A stretch of DNA of 64,000 bases from Rossellomorea aquimaris (GTDB taxonomy: Bacteria; Bacillota; Bacilli; Bacillales; Bacillaceae_B): contig NZ_MINN01000074.1 in assembly GCF_001877785.1 (NCBI RefSeq), positions 62,001 to 126,000 on the forward strand, written 5' to 3'. This document shows, piece after piece, positions 7,923 to 15,826 of the stretch. Below the pieces are notes generated by a model. That model made no database searches and was not told where the DNA came from. It was given only the letters and a program-made list of their open reading frames with translations. The position numbers were made by a program, and so were the translations under genes. Each line of letters begins with the position of its first letter. Position 1 is the first letter of the stretch.

Positions 7923-8594
7923 TTATATAAATCTCTCTATATATTTGCCAAATATCTTGTTCATCACTTTTGGCGTGTTTTCTAAGTAAACATTCATTTG
8001 TTCAATGTTTGATTCGAATTGATCAGAGTTACTTTCTTCTGTTGGAAAATCAGATATTCCTTTAATAATGATACATTCAACATCATTCTTCTTGCAGATA
8101 TAAGCAATTGCACCCGCTTCTGTATCGGCAATTGTTATGTTATTTTCTTTTAGTTCTAAATAGTCCTTCCACATAACGACCGCTCTATCAGCGGTGCCAA
8201 TGGTTCCGGTATGAAAATCATCTCCATATTTTGATTGTTCAATATCGATTATGAAAGATTGCTTAATAAAAGGCTCGATTTCTTTTACTGTGCAATCATA
8301 TTGAACGGCTTTATTGGGGACAACAATATCCAGATTACTGAACGTATCATCTATTCCTGCACATGTCCCGGCGACGATTACTTTCGTTAAATTAAATTTA
8401 GAAATCATATACTGATTACCGCCAACACCATTAACTTTCCTTACACCGGTACTATAAAAAACAAGCTCAGTATCATTCATTGTCCTTATGAAATACTCTC
8501 CATAAGGATAGCCGGTACGTTCGTTATCTTTTATGCTAAAGTATTTCAATGTTGCTTCATATTCCCACTTCGTCGCTATACTTACTCCGATCAT
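7923..8594 (-). CDS. Nucleoside phosphorylase/nucleosidase family protein (MTA/SAH nucleosidase-like)
   Basis: 223 residues with the PNP/UDP phosphorylase fold. MIGVSIATKWEYEATLKYF is the N-terminal strand, VIVAGTCAGID the family glycine motif, and IADTEAGAIAYICKK replaces the usual MEGAA purine-site helix. GISDFP holds the catalytic aspartate at about residue 190. This is the pattern of 5'-methylthioadenosine/S-adenosylhomocysteine nucleosidase relatives, although the substituted EAGA motif and extra length make it a divergent paralogue rather than the housekeeping Pfs/MtnN. AT-rich compared with the neighbours at 10-14 kb. It has its own promoter region in the 307-bp gap to the next gene. 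Confidence 0.75.
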   Translation of the reverse strand: MIGVSIATKWEYEATLKYFSIKDNERTGYPYGEYFIRTMNDTELVFYSTGVRKVNGVGGNQYMISKFNLTKVIVAGTCAGIDDTFSNLDIVVPNKAVQYDCTVKEIEPFIKQSFIIDIEQSKYGDDFHTGTIGTADRAVVMWKDYLELKENNITIADTEAGAIAYICKKNDVECIIIKGISDFPTEESNSDQFESNIEQMNVYLENTPKVMNKIFGKYIERFI

Positions 8595-8901
8595 TGATTT
8601 ATCACCCTGCCTTTTATATATAGAACGTGAATTTCCCTTAAACGTGATGGCACTGTCAGATTTAATAGGTATTCATCTTGTATGTAACTTCAAATGGTAG
8701 GGCGCGGTATAAGAGATTCCGACATCAATAATTCCATCCAATCGATTTGTTCTTTATCCATGCCAATTAACCTCTGCCATGCTATCGGTAATTCGAATAA
8801 TTCATTATACAGATAATACCATAATATATATAATTTATATGAATCTTTGGAAATTTAGATTAAATAGGAGATGAGAAGTGGATTATTGACGTGACGAGTT
8901 T
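8595..8901. other. Intergenic region between divergent genes
   Basis: AT-rich promoter region serving the minus-strand nucleosidase and the plus-strand kinase. A minus-strand scrap at 8693-8778 could encode MDKEQIDWMELLMSESLIP but has no ribosome site. No clear operator or RNA element was seen. Confidence 0.4.
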
Positions 8902-9603
8902 TTGAAAAATAAAAACGAGAGGGTGTTTACCATAAATAGAACAGAAGTTTTGAATGCAATCTCAAAGGCAATTATGGCCAATAAGAATGATAAACCGTTA
9001 AGAGTCGGTATCAGTGGCATTACTTCTTCTGGCAAGACTACTTTAGCCAATGAACTTTCTAAGCAACTAGGGAAGATGGGTGTACCGGTGATTCAAGCTC
9101 GGATGGATGACTTTCATAATCCCAAGTCCGTCCGTTATCAAAGAGGCAGAGAATCAGCTGAAGGATACTATTTAGATGCTTATGATCATCAATCTTTACT
9201 AAATAAGCTTCTGATTCCTTTGGGTCCAAATGGAAACCGTCAGTACTCTGTAAAATCACTTGATTTATCTTCTGACCAATATGTGGACAGCGCTATTGAA
9301 ACGGCAAAAGAGAACTCACTATTGCTTATTGATGGGACATTTTTGTTTAAAGACGACTTACGAAAAGAACTGGATTTCATGATATATGTACAGACGGACA
9401 TTGATATTGCTTTGGAAAGGGGCAGCTTAAGGGAACAGCATGCTTTAGGCGGATTAGAGCGTGCTAAAAGTATTTTCATAGAAAGGTACCATGCAGCTTC
9501 CCGCATGTACTTGGACGAACATGAGCCTGCTAAATATGCAGATATGATTTTGGTGAATAATGACCTTGATCATCCAGAATTAATCGTGAACAACAGAAAA
9601 TAA
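8902..9603 (+). CDS. Uridine kinase-like P-loop NTPase
   Basis: 233 residues from a TTG start at 8902; no ATG lies further upstream in frame and the ribosome site is weak. The Walker A motif GITSSGKTT lies at about residues 39-47. ARMDDFHNPKSVRYQRGRES matches the acceptor-nucleoside region (DDFxxP...RG) of uridine kinase/phosphoribulokinase-type enzymes. LLIDGTFLF is the Walker B region and REQHALGGLERAKSIFIERY the lid and C-terminal helix. It likely phosphorylates a nucleoside or related small molecule in the cytoplasm. It is followed closely by a HAD remnant and a GNAT gene. Confidence 0.75.
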   Translation: MKNKNERVFTINRTEVLNAISKAIMANKNDKPLRVGISGITSSGKTTLANELSKQLGKMGVPVIQARMDDFHNPKSVRYQRGRESAEGYYLDAYDHQSLLNKLLIPLGPNGNRQYSVKSLDLSSDQYVDSAIETAKENSLLLIDGTFLFKDDLRKELDFMIYVQTDIDIALERGSLREQHALGGLERAKSIFIERYHAASRMYLDEHEPAKYADMILVNNDLDHPELIVNNRK

Positions 9604-9639
9604 AAGAGTAAAAGATAACGGATGGACAGCCGGGTAACG

Positions 9640-9729
9640 ATGAAAACGATTATTTTTGACTTTGACGGGACACTGGCTGATACATTGGCGGTTTGCTTGT
9701 ATGCATTTCAATCAGTATTCAAGCTTAAA
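9640..9729 (+). pseudogene. N-terminal fragment of a HAD-family phosphatase
   Basis: Thirty codons from ATG 9640 encode MKTIIFDFDGTLADTLAV and AFQSVFK, the DxDGT nucleophile motif I of HAD hydrolases. After about 9729 the reading frame continues open to 10134, but the translation no longer resembles a HAD protein and overlaps the following GNAT gene. The phosphatase gene is therefore truncated, with the rest deleted or replaced during rearrangement. Confidence 0.65.
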
Positions 9730-9884
9730 ACAAAAAGTACGGACTGTTTTACGTTAGAAATTTTAAGGGTACCATTGTATGAAAAAGAAAAAATTATGAC
9801 TGGCTGGCGATTACAGTTCCAACTCTGCTTTCTGGAAAGAATCGAAGCGGTCAACTATCAAAATGCACATAAAGGGGAAGCGAG

Positions 9885-10472
9885 ATGCAACATAATACAT
9901 CACAAGGATTATTTAAAATTGATTGCGGGGATCTTTACCTTCAAGAGTTTTCAATCGAAGATGCCTACCATATATACAGAATATCAAATCAACCTGAAAT
10001 CTATCATTTCCTGCCTGACTGGAAATCTACCAAAGAACAGAGGCTGGATTGGGTCACTAATTATGAAATTCCAGCAAATAAAGTATTTCTTGAGGCAGCT
10101 GCAAATAATACGGACATTGGAGACCATTTTTTAAAACTTGGTGTTTTTATTAAGGAAACGGATGAATTCATCGGGTGGTGCTGTACGGGCATCAAAGAAG
10201 AACTGCCTGCACCAAATAGAGAAATTATGTATGCCATCTCAAATGAATTTCAAGGGAAAGGTTACGCAACAAAAGCGGCTGTGGTTTTGATTGACTATTT
10301 GTTTTCACATACAAATGTAGAAATTCTTAATGCAGTAGCTCTAATCAACAACGTCTCTTCTCATAAAGTGATTGAAAAATGTAAATTCAGCTATAATGGT
10401 CAACAGACGATAGAAAATGAAGGTTATAATCACTATATATTGAATAAATCGGAGTGGAAGAAAAAACGGTAA
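9885..10472 (+). CDS. GNAT family N-acetyltransferase
   Basis: 195 residues, RimJ/RimL-type length. The ATG follows AGGGGAAG. Family features are LYLQEFSIEDAYHIYRISNQ at the N-terminus, MYAISNEFQGKGYATKAA (the acetyl-CoA pyrophosphate-binding Q/RGxGxA motif) and the C-terminal NNVSSHKVIEKCKFSYNG helix-strand. It transfers an acetyl group from acetyl-CoA to an unidentified amine. It overlaps the 3' end of a broken HAD reading frame, which suggests the gene was brought in by recombination. Confidence 0.85.
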   Translation: MQHNTSQGLFKIDCGDLYLQEFSIEDAYHIYRISNQPEIYHFLPDWKSTKEQRLDWVTNYEIPANKVFLEAAANNTDIGDHFLKLGVFIKETDEFIGWCCTGIKEELPAPNREIMYAISNEFQGKGYATKAAVVLIDYLFSHTNVEILNAVALINNVSSHKVIEKCKFSYNGQQTIENEGYNHYILNKSEWKKKR

Positions 10473-10550
10473 GCAGCTAATCTTTCGTTTCACAGACAAT
10501 CTAGATTTAAGCAGCAGTCTTAAATACTTAAATAAAGGAGGGAACCATTT

Positions 10551-11096
10551 ATGAGAAAAAAAGATGAAGACCAAAACATCCCAGTATGGGCGTTCGAAAA
10601 AATAGAGCTGAAAAATCCTGACCCTGTATGGAAATACAAAGGGATTCAGGAGAAAGATGAACTGTATGAGCTGCTATCAGGCTTTGGTGTGAAGCAAGTC
10701 GAGCATATCGGCAGTACGGCCATCCCGCATCTGCCGGCGAAACCCATCATTGACTTAATGGCATCCGTTCCATCCTTTGACCAAATCAATCCCATAGCAG
10801 AAAGCCTCTCCTTACACCAATGGCATTATGTTCCCCCTGAATTGGACAAACAGCCGTGGAGAAGATTTTTTGTTAAGGTGGAGAACGACAAACGAACCGC
10901 CCACCTTCATCTTATGCAAGAAGGGGAAGAGCGGTGGGAGCAACAGCTTATTTTCCTGGAAAAATTAAGAGCGAATCCACAACTAGTAGAGGAATATGCA
11001 AAAATAAAACATCAATTAGCTCAGGAATTCCAGAATGATCGAGAAGGATATACAGAAGCGAAGGCGGAATTTATACGTAAGGTGTTGAGAAATTGA
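10551..11096 (+). CDS. GrpB family protein (UPF0157)
   Basis: 181 residues preceded by AAAGGAGGG. The defining motif VEHIGSTAIPHLPAKPIIDL lies at residues 51-70; this is the nucleotidyltransferase-like GS-x8-D-x-D core of GrpB proteins. HLHLMQEG and the C-terminal YTEAKAEFIRKVL helix are also typical. Family function is poorly known. Many members are thought to be nucleotidyltransferase-fold proteins, sometimes fused to CoaE. It is part of a same-strand run of accessory enzymes. Confidence 0.85.
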   Translation: MRKKDEDQNIPVWAFEKIELKNPDPVWKYKGIQEKDELYELLSGFGVKQVEHIGSTAIPHLPAKPIIDLMASVPSFDQINPIAESLSLHQWHYVPPELDKQPWRRFFVKVENDKRTAHLHLMQEGEERWEQQLIFLEKLRANPQLVEEYAKIKHQLAQEFQNDREGYTEAKAEFIRKVLRN

Positions 11097-11155
11097 AAGG
11101 GTTCTTCGGAAGCAAAAGAAACATCCACCAGTTGTAAGAAAGGGGGAACACTCTG

Positions 11156-12238
11156 TTGCCTGAACTGACACCGTCCCAGAAATCTGCTTTAGAACATATT
11201 ACAAACTATGCACGCAACTATAATAAGGAAGCCAATGCGACCATTCACCATGTCCTTAAAATGTCCAATATCTCTGATGATCTTTTCAAGAGAGCTGTCT
11301 GCAGTTTAAAGTCCAATGCAAGAATCGGTCTTCATTTTCATCCCGATCGGCCCCTATCCAACATGAAAAGTGTTGCTGAATCACTTTTAGATCAGGGGGA
11401 ATATAAGAGCCAGTTTGAAACATTCATATCTAACGGGAGCGTATCTGCCCTGCCGGGAGGAGAAAGGGATATATGGGAGAATAAACTGTTTGGAGGGGCC
11501 TATCAACTAGTGGGAACAACCAGTGACCAGCGTCCTAAATACGGTGCCTTAAATGTGATGCTGCATCCGGATGGACCGGCTCCCCGCTTTGGTTCATGTT
11601 ATTTCCTTCTTTCGCCTGAAGTCTCCCATCGTTCCACATTCACCTATTTAGATTCGCATCAAGACCCTGAGGAAAAAGGAACATATGAAGAGTTTGATCT
11701 GATACTTTCTGCGCTGCTGGAAGAAATATTTTCGAGAGACTTTGCTATTGGTGAAGCCAATCTGACACCAATTAAATTAATAAAACACTTGTCAACAAAT
11801 CTTGAGAAGCCCTTTACTGATCCAGCAAACAAAGAGCCTAAACGAAATCTTAATCACTACATTGAAGCCCAGGTCCACGGCTCTATTTCCCTTAAAGATG
11901 ATGTTGAGATGTTGGTTGCAGATCCTTCTTTTAAAGAAACGAAAATCGGTCATGTCTTGAAAGACATTTGCCGTAAGTATTCGATTGATTTGTACTGGCA
12001 CTGCGGCTTTTCTCTCAACGCAGAAGATGTTCCTTCTGACTTCAGGGGCCCATCAATGCCTTCGCTTGCAAAGCGCATTGCAAAGAATAATCGTATAAAT
12101 GCGTATGTCATCGGCTCAGCTGGTATGGATTTACATCGTAATCCTCAAGATTGGCTGGACCGTGGTTCGTTGAAAGAAGTTCTACAGGAAATGAAACTAT
12201 TGTGGCATGTGCTTGTTAGAAATGGTAAGGCATACTGA
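11156..12238 (+). CDS. DUF3626 domain-containing protein
   Basis: 360 residues from a TTG start at 11156, supported by AAGGGGGAA nine nt upstream. The sequence matches my memory of the DUF3626 family: GLHFHPDRP early on, YGALNVMLHPDGPAPRFGSC in the middle, and a late HCGFSLNAEDVPSDFRGPS segment. Conserved His, Asp and Cys residues suggest an enzyme, but I know no established activity. It is followed after 16 bp by a nucleotidyltransferase gene, suggesting co-transcription. Confidence 0.7.
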   Translation: MPELTPSQKSALEHITNYARNYNKEANATIHHVLKMSNISDDLFKRAVCSLKSNARIGLHFHPDRPLSNMKSVAESLLDQGEYKSQFETFISNGSVSALPGGERDIWENKLFGGAYQLVGTTSDQRPKYGALNVMLHPDGPAPRFGSCYFLLSPEVSHRSTFTYLDSHQDPEEKGTYEEFDLILSALLEEIFSRDFAIGEANLTPIKLIKHLSTNLEKPFTDPANKEPKRNLNHYIEAQVHGSISLKDDVEMLVADPSFKETKIGHVLKDICRKYSIDLYWHCGFSLNAEDVPSDFRGPSMPSLAKRIAKNNRINAYVIGSAGMDLHRNPQDWLDRGSLKEVLQEMKLLWHVLVRNGKAY

Positions 12239-12254
12239 CAAGAGGTGAGGTACT

Positions 12255-13091
12255 TTGACAACCATTAAAGAAATGGGACGTTTTTGTCCAACGGATCATA
12301 GCGGAAACATCATAAATGATGCCAGTCTGCTGAACATCAATCCAGAGTTTTCAAAGGTAATAGAAGAGACTATCGAACATTACAAAACTCATTTAAAAGA
12401 TGACTTGCACAGCATATACATAAGGGGCTCCATACCACGTGGATTGGGGATAGAAGGTGTTTCGGATTTGGATACGATCGCTCTCACGAATAAAACTCCT
12501 CAAGATATGGACCTTGGCTGGGTGGAAAAGTCTGAACATTATTTAAACAAGAAGTATAAGTGTGTAGGTGGAGTGGAATTTAGTTTCTATTCCATTGATG
12601 AGGTTTTAGAGAACAATGACTTTTCCATCATACCGTTTATGATCAAAACTCATAGTGTATGTGTGTATGGAGAAGATGTACGTGTACACTTACCTGAATA
12701 TAAAGCCGATACCACGCTTGGGAATGAACATCTTGTGAATCTGAAGAGACAAATCGACCAGGCAAAAGAGGACCTCGACGGCAATGATGATAAGCAGGAT
12801 ATCGTGGACTGCTGCAGATGGATCATGAAAATCATCGTGAGGGCGGGCCTGGCCCTTGTCATTGATAAAGAATCCAAGTATACCAGGGATTTATATCCTG
12901 CTTATACGCTGTTCGCGAAGCATTACCCAGAGAAAGAACCTGAGATGAAGCAAGCTCTCCATTATGCGGTTAATCCTGTTGAAAATCCGGATGAGGTACT
13001 GGCATTTTTAGAAGGGATGGGAAGCTGGATGAAAAAAGAGGCTGAAAAATGGCTGGATGTTCATAATACCAAAAAGGAATGGAATCTGTAG
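12255..13091 (+). CDS. Nucleotidyltransferase domain protein (aminoglycoside adenylyltransferase-like)
   Basis: 278 residues from TTG 12255, with AGAGGTGAGG just upstream. The N-terminal half carries the Pol-beta-type nucleotidyltransferase signature YIRGSIPRGLGIEGVSDLDT: GS, then D-x-D with the second acidic residue replaced by Thr after SDLD. The C-terminal half is helical, with CRWIMKIIVRAGLALV, like the KNTase/AadA C-terminal domain. It may adenylylate an aminoglycoside-like molecule or be a housekeeping relative; resistance cannot be claimed from sequence. It probably shares a transcript with the DUF3626 gene. Confidence 0.75.
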   Translation: MTTIKEMGRFCPTDHSGNIINDASLLNINPEFSKVIEETIEHYKTHLKDDLHSIYIRGSIPRGLGIEGVSDLDTIALTNKTPQDMDLGWVEKSEHYLNKKYKCVGGVEFSFYSIDEVLENNDFSIIPFMIKTHSVCVYGEDVRVHLPEYKADTTLGNEHLVNLKRQIDQAKEDLDGNDDKQDIVDCCRWIMKIIVRAGLALVIDKESKYTRDLYPAYTLFAKHYPEKEPEMKQALHYAVNPVENPDEVLAFLEGMGSWMKKEAEKWLDVHNTKKEWNL

Positions 13092-13186
13092 AATAGTAGA
13101 ATAGAGTTGCAAAACCAAAGGGTGCGTCCCGGTATAATTTTAATTAAATAAGGGGAACTGCAATCCGGTATATCTAGGGGGGCTGT

Positions 13187-14221
13187 ATGAAACTAAGCAA
13201 TATTAACGTAGAAGAACGGATGAAACATTATCACATCAGCGGTTTAAGTTTGGCATACATTAAAGACGGACAGATGAGTGCAGTTGAATCTTATGGTGTG
13301 AGTGAATCAGGAACCACTAATGTTGTACGCACTGATACTATATTCAATGCCTGTTCGATAAGTAAGTTCGTAACAGGGATGCTTGTTATGATCCTGACTG
13401 AACAGGGAATTCTTGATTTAGACGAGGATGTTAATGAACAGCTTTTGTCCTGGAAGGTTCCAGATCATAGGTTTTCTGCTAAAGTGACACTGCGCCGATT
13501 ACTCTCCCATCAATCAGGGATCAAGGATCCAAATGATAGCTTTTCAGAGCTTAACCTGATAGATTCAGTGCCCTCCATGGTTGAGATATTGGAAGGGAAA
13601 ACCCCCTACTGTAAAACTCCGATTGAAGTAAACGTTGAGCCGGGGAGTGAGTTTCATTATTCAGACGCAGGCTATTGCATCATCCAGCAGGTTATCGAAG
13701 ATGTAACCGGAAAGTCATTTGAAATGGTATTAAGCGAGCTGATTTTCACCCCGTTAAAGATGGAACATAGCTCATTCCCAACAGACTTTTCTAAAGAGAG
13801 AATGACAAACTTTTCTTGCGGACACAACAAGTACGGTCGATTGATTGATGGCGGGTACTCCATCTATCCCTACCCGGCTGCGTCAGGTCTATGGACAACC
13901 TCCACTGATTTAGCCAATTTGGTCATTGAATTGATCGGTTCTTTAAAAGGTCAAAGTAAGATCGGCCTTTCTGAAATGAAAGCAAAAGAAATGATCAGCT
14001 CGCAAGGAAGCAGTAAATGGACTGGTCTGGGAGTATTTTTAGATGGTGCGGGAAACGAGCTTGAGATTTCTTCTCTCGGGTGGGGAATCGGCTACCAGTC
14101 TATGATGGTTGCATACCCTCAACTGGAGAGCGGACTCATCATCATGACCAATACAGATACAGGTATTCACCAATTAAAAGGGATGATTGGTGAGGTATAT
14201 GACTCTATTAAAAAAAGATAA
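13187..14221 (+). CDS. Serine hydrolase, class C beta-lactamase family
   Basis: 344 residues with a strong GGGGGG ribosome site. The catalytic SxxK motif is SISK in FNACSISKFVTGML (about residues 65-68). The second motif is Tyr-Ser-Asp in FHYSDAGYCIIQQV (YxN-like). SHQSGI is the conserved HxSG turn, and a late GWGIGYQS region stands where the HxG/KTG-like motif is expected. No signal peptide is seen, so the enzyme is probably cytoplasmic, as in many esterase or peptidase relatives. It is unlikely to be a true penicillin-hydrolysing enzyme. It lies in the run of accessory enzymes between 8 and 15 kb. Confidence 0.85.
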   Translation: MKLSNINVEERMKHYHISGLSLAYIKDGQMSAVESYGVSESGTTNVVRTDTIFNACSISKFVTGMLVMILTEQGILDLDEDVNEQLLSWKVPDHRFSAKVTLRRLLSHQSGIKDPNDSFSELNLIDSVPSMVEILEGKTPYCKTPIEVNVEPGSEFHYSDAGYCIIQQVIEDVTGKSFEMVLSELIFTPLKMEHSSFPTDFSKERMTNFSCGHNKYGRLIDGGYSIYPYPAASGLWTTSTDLANLVIELIGSLKGQSKIGLSEMKAKEMISSQGSSKWTGLGVFLDGAGNELEISSLGWGIGYQSMMVAYPQLESGLIIMTNTDTGIHQLKGMIGEVYDSIKKR

Positions 14222-14332
14222 GCTCATAACATATAGCCGGTGGAACATGTCGACTGGTACGATGATTCAGATGAGCTAAAGAACCTGTCTGCATCTTTGA
14301 AATTCTGGATTTGAATAAGGAGGAGCTGGCAA

Positions 14333-14869
14333 ATGAACATCGAACTGATGGATATCTTTCGCATGGAAATGAATTTTTGCTGGAACACCGAGACCTGGTT
14401 TGTACCTTTGGAATCTGCCCTAAAGGATTTGGATTCTAAACATGCAAGCTGGCAGCCCCCTGGGGGAGGGAATACGATCTGGCAAATTGTGAACCACCTG
14501 AATTATTACAACGTCGTCCTCGTTAACCAGCTCAAAGATCCAATTTCACCGAAAAAGGCAGCCAGCGGCAAGGCTGTATATGGAGATATCGGAGAACCGG
14601 CAGATCCTGAATGGGAGTCGATATTGGCAGTGGATACATTTGGCGCCAGAGGTGATTTGGAGGATACTGAGAAATGGGAAGCAGTCCTCGCAGAAACACG
14701 CCAGATCTTTGGGGATTTGCGGAAAACATTGGAGCAGGGGAATGACAGACAGCTGGATGAAGAACGGATAGGGAGGCTGGCCCGGCAAATGTTGCACAAC
14801 GCTTACCATATCGGGCAAATTGTGCTGATCCGTAAACAACAGGGATCCTGGCCAAAGGAGCGGGGATGA
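14333..14869 (+). CDS. DinB family protein
   Basis: 178 residues, preceded by AGGAGG. DinB/YfiT-like four-helix bundle: an N-terminal WNTETWFVPLESALKDL helix, a metal-binding His in IWQIVNHLNYYN (helix 2), and the C-terminal pair of His residues in LHNAYHIGQIVLIR. These three His normally bind a divalent metal. Members include bacillithiol- or mycothiol-dependent transferases; this one has no specific clue. A 7-bp hairpin with T-run lies about 320 bp downstream, beyond a TTATCAAAA element. Confidence 0.88.
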   Translation: MNIELMDIFRMEMNFCWNTETWFVPLESALKDLDSKHASWQPPGGGNTIWQIVNHLNYYNVVLVNQLKDPISPKKAASGKAVYGDIGEPADPEWESILAVDTFGARGDLEDTEKWEAVLAETRQIFGDLRKTLEQGNDRQLDEERIGRLARQMLHNAYHIGQIVLIRKQQGSWPKERG

Positions 14870-14989
14870 TTTGTGCTTTCTCTGGCAGGTAATTGGATAT
14901 ATACAAAAAGGATTTAGGCATTTTAAATGTTTTCAAGGAAGGAACTCTTTCTTTAAGTTTCCCGTCGTAAAGGGTTCAAGTGATCAGCT

Positions 14990-15136
14990 GGGTATTATTG
15001 AGTCAAGAATCATTTTTATTATCAAAAACGAGGCAGTTTTTATCAAAAATCTGGATATATTATCAAAACCGAACGATTTATTATCAAAAATAGAAATATA
15101 TTATCAAATCCTTCTGTACACACCTCGATATACCTG
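14990..15136 (+). repeat. TTATCAAAA element, copy B
   Basis: Five cores start at 15018, 15039 (degenerate TTTATC), 15059, 15080 and 15100, again with 21-20-21-20 bp spacing. Flanks are GGGTATTA at 14990-14997 and the partly complementary TATACC at 15129-15134; CTCGATAT opposes ATTGAG. Spacers 2-3 (ATCTGGATAT) and 4-5 (ATAGAAATAT) match the other copies. It lies between the DinB gene and the TOMM precursor gene. Confidence 0.9.
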
Positions 15137-15192
15137 GCAGAGTATCCGATCACCAAACCTCTTATACAAGTTGGGTTCCACATCCCATCCCG

Positions 15193-15228
15193 AAGCATGA
15201 ACGACTCTCGTCCATGCTTATTTTTTTA
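15193..15228 (+). terminator. Probable terminator upstream of the TOMM locus
   Basis: AAGCATG / CATGCTT stem with additional CGA/TCG pairing inside, followed by ATTTTTTT. It ends transcription coming from the DinB gene and isolates the TOMM locus. Confidence 0.65.
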
Positions 15229-15312
15229 CTCTTCACTCCCCATCTAATTTCCAAATTAGGCTTTTACACCAGTAACAACACCCGCCAAAAAAACATAAAT
15301 TGTTTGGGAGTG

Positions 15313-15341
15313 TTCACATTTATAGTGAATGTACCTATTAC
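15313..15341 (+). promoter_or_regulatory. Candidate sigma-A promoter for the TOMM precursor
   Basis: TTCACA and TATTAC separated by 17 bp, 71 bp upstream of the precursor start. A moderate match; it is the best candidate in the short gap between the upstream terminator and the precursor gene. Confidence 0.35.
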
Positions 15342-15411
15342 AAAAGTTTTTCTTAGAAAGCTTGTTACTTGGATGAGAGCCGCTGGCTAATTTATGTGGG
15401 AGGTAATGAAG

Positions 15412-15681
15412 ATGAATAATTTTCACCATGAACTTCAAAATTTGAATGTTGGGGATTTCCAGGCAACACAACCGGTTTCCTGGGAACAGCAAATGTATGA
15501 TCCGAATGACGAACGGCTTTTTCTTGGACTTGGAGGTTGTTTCGGCTTTGGTTTCTCCTGTTTCTTCAGCTGTTTTGGCTGCGGAGGATGCTTCCGCTGC
15601 GGTGGATGCGGAGGGTGTTTCCGTTGTGGCGGTTGCGGACGTTGCGGCGGCTGCGGCAGATGCGGACGCTGCGGTCGTTAA
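15412..15681 (+). CDS. TOMM bacteriocin precursor peptide (heterocycloanthracin/sonorensin family)
   Basis: 89 residues from ATG 15412, chosen because GGGAGG ends 8 nt upstream; ATG 15394 would lie before that site. The leader (1-41) is polar with acidic stretches (MNNFHHELQNLNVGDFQATQ, YDPNDERLF). The core (42-89) has 14 Cys, at 43, 50 and then every third residue from 54 to 87 (twelve CxxC steps), separated by Gly, Phe and Arg, plus Ser49 and Ser53. This is the layout of the heterocycloanthracin/sonorensin precursors. The cysteines are expected to be cyclised to thiazoles by the downstream YcaO and SagB-type enzymes, after leader recognition by the RRE-bearing protein. The Arg-rich tail gives a strongly cationic product. 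Activity is inferred. Confidence 0.93.
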   Translation: MNNFHHELQNLNVGDFQATQPVSWEQQMYDPNDERLFLGLGGCFGFGFSCFFSCFGCGGCFRCGGCGGCFRCGGCGRCGGCGRCGRCGR

Positions 15682-15709
15682 TTTGCAGTTAGAATATAGT
15701 GAACAAAGT

Positions 15710-15741
15710 GACCCCTGCATGAGTCTGTGCAGGGGTCTTTA
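15710..15741 (+). terminator. Terminator between precursor and maturation genes
   Basis: Perfect 10-bp stem GACCCCTGCA / TGCAGGGGTC with an 8-nt loop and a short T-rich tail (TTTATCT). The weak T-run suggests partial readthrough: abundant precursor mRNA and less mRNA for the enzymes. No strong separate promoter is visible before the next gene. Confidence 0.8.
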
Positions 15742-15826
15742 TCTATACATAAGGGACAAATTGAGTTTCATATGATAATAATGACGGTCACTAAACAATA
15801 TAAAGCAGCGGGGGAGGAGGAGCGTT

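Noticed and set aside
8693..8778. Minus-strand 22-codon peptide
   Set aside because: No ribosome site and no recognisable similarity.
9622..10134. 170-codon frame treated as a full HAD protein
   Set aside because: Only the first ~36 residues resemble HAD enzymes; the rest overlaps the GNAT gene in another frame.
14240..14314. Fragment encoding VEHVDWYDDSDELKNLSASL then KFWI
   Set aside because: Protein-like but only 24 codons, with a stop just upstream and no ribosome site; possibly a C-terminal scrap, too short to call.
15256..15720. 154-codon minus-strand frame rich in Ala/Ser/Thr
   Set aside because: It is the antisense of the Gly/Cys-rich precursor; the composition is a by-product of GC-rich codons and it lacks a ribosome site.
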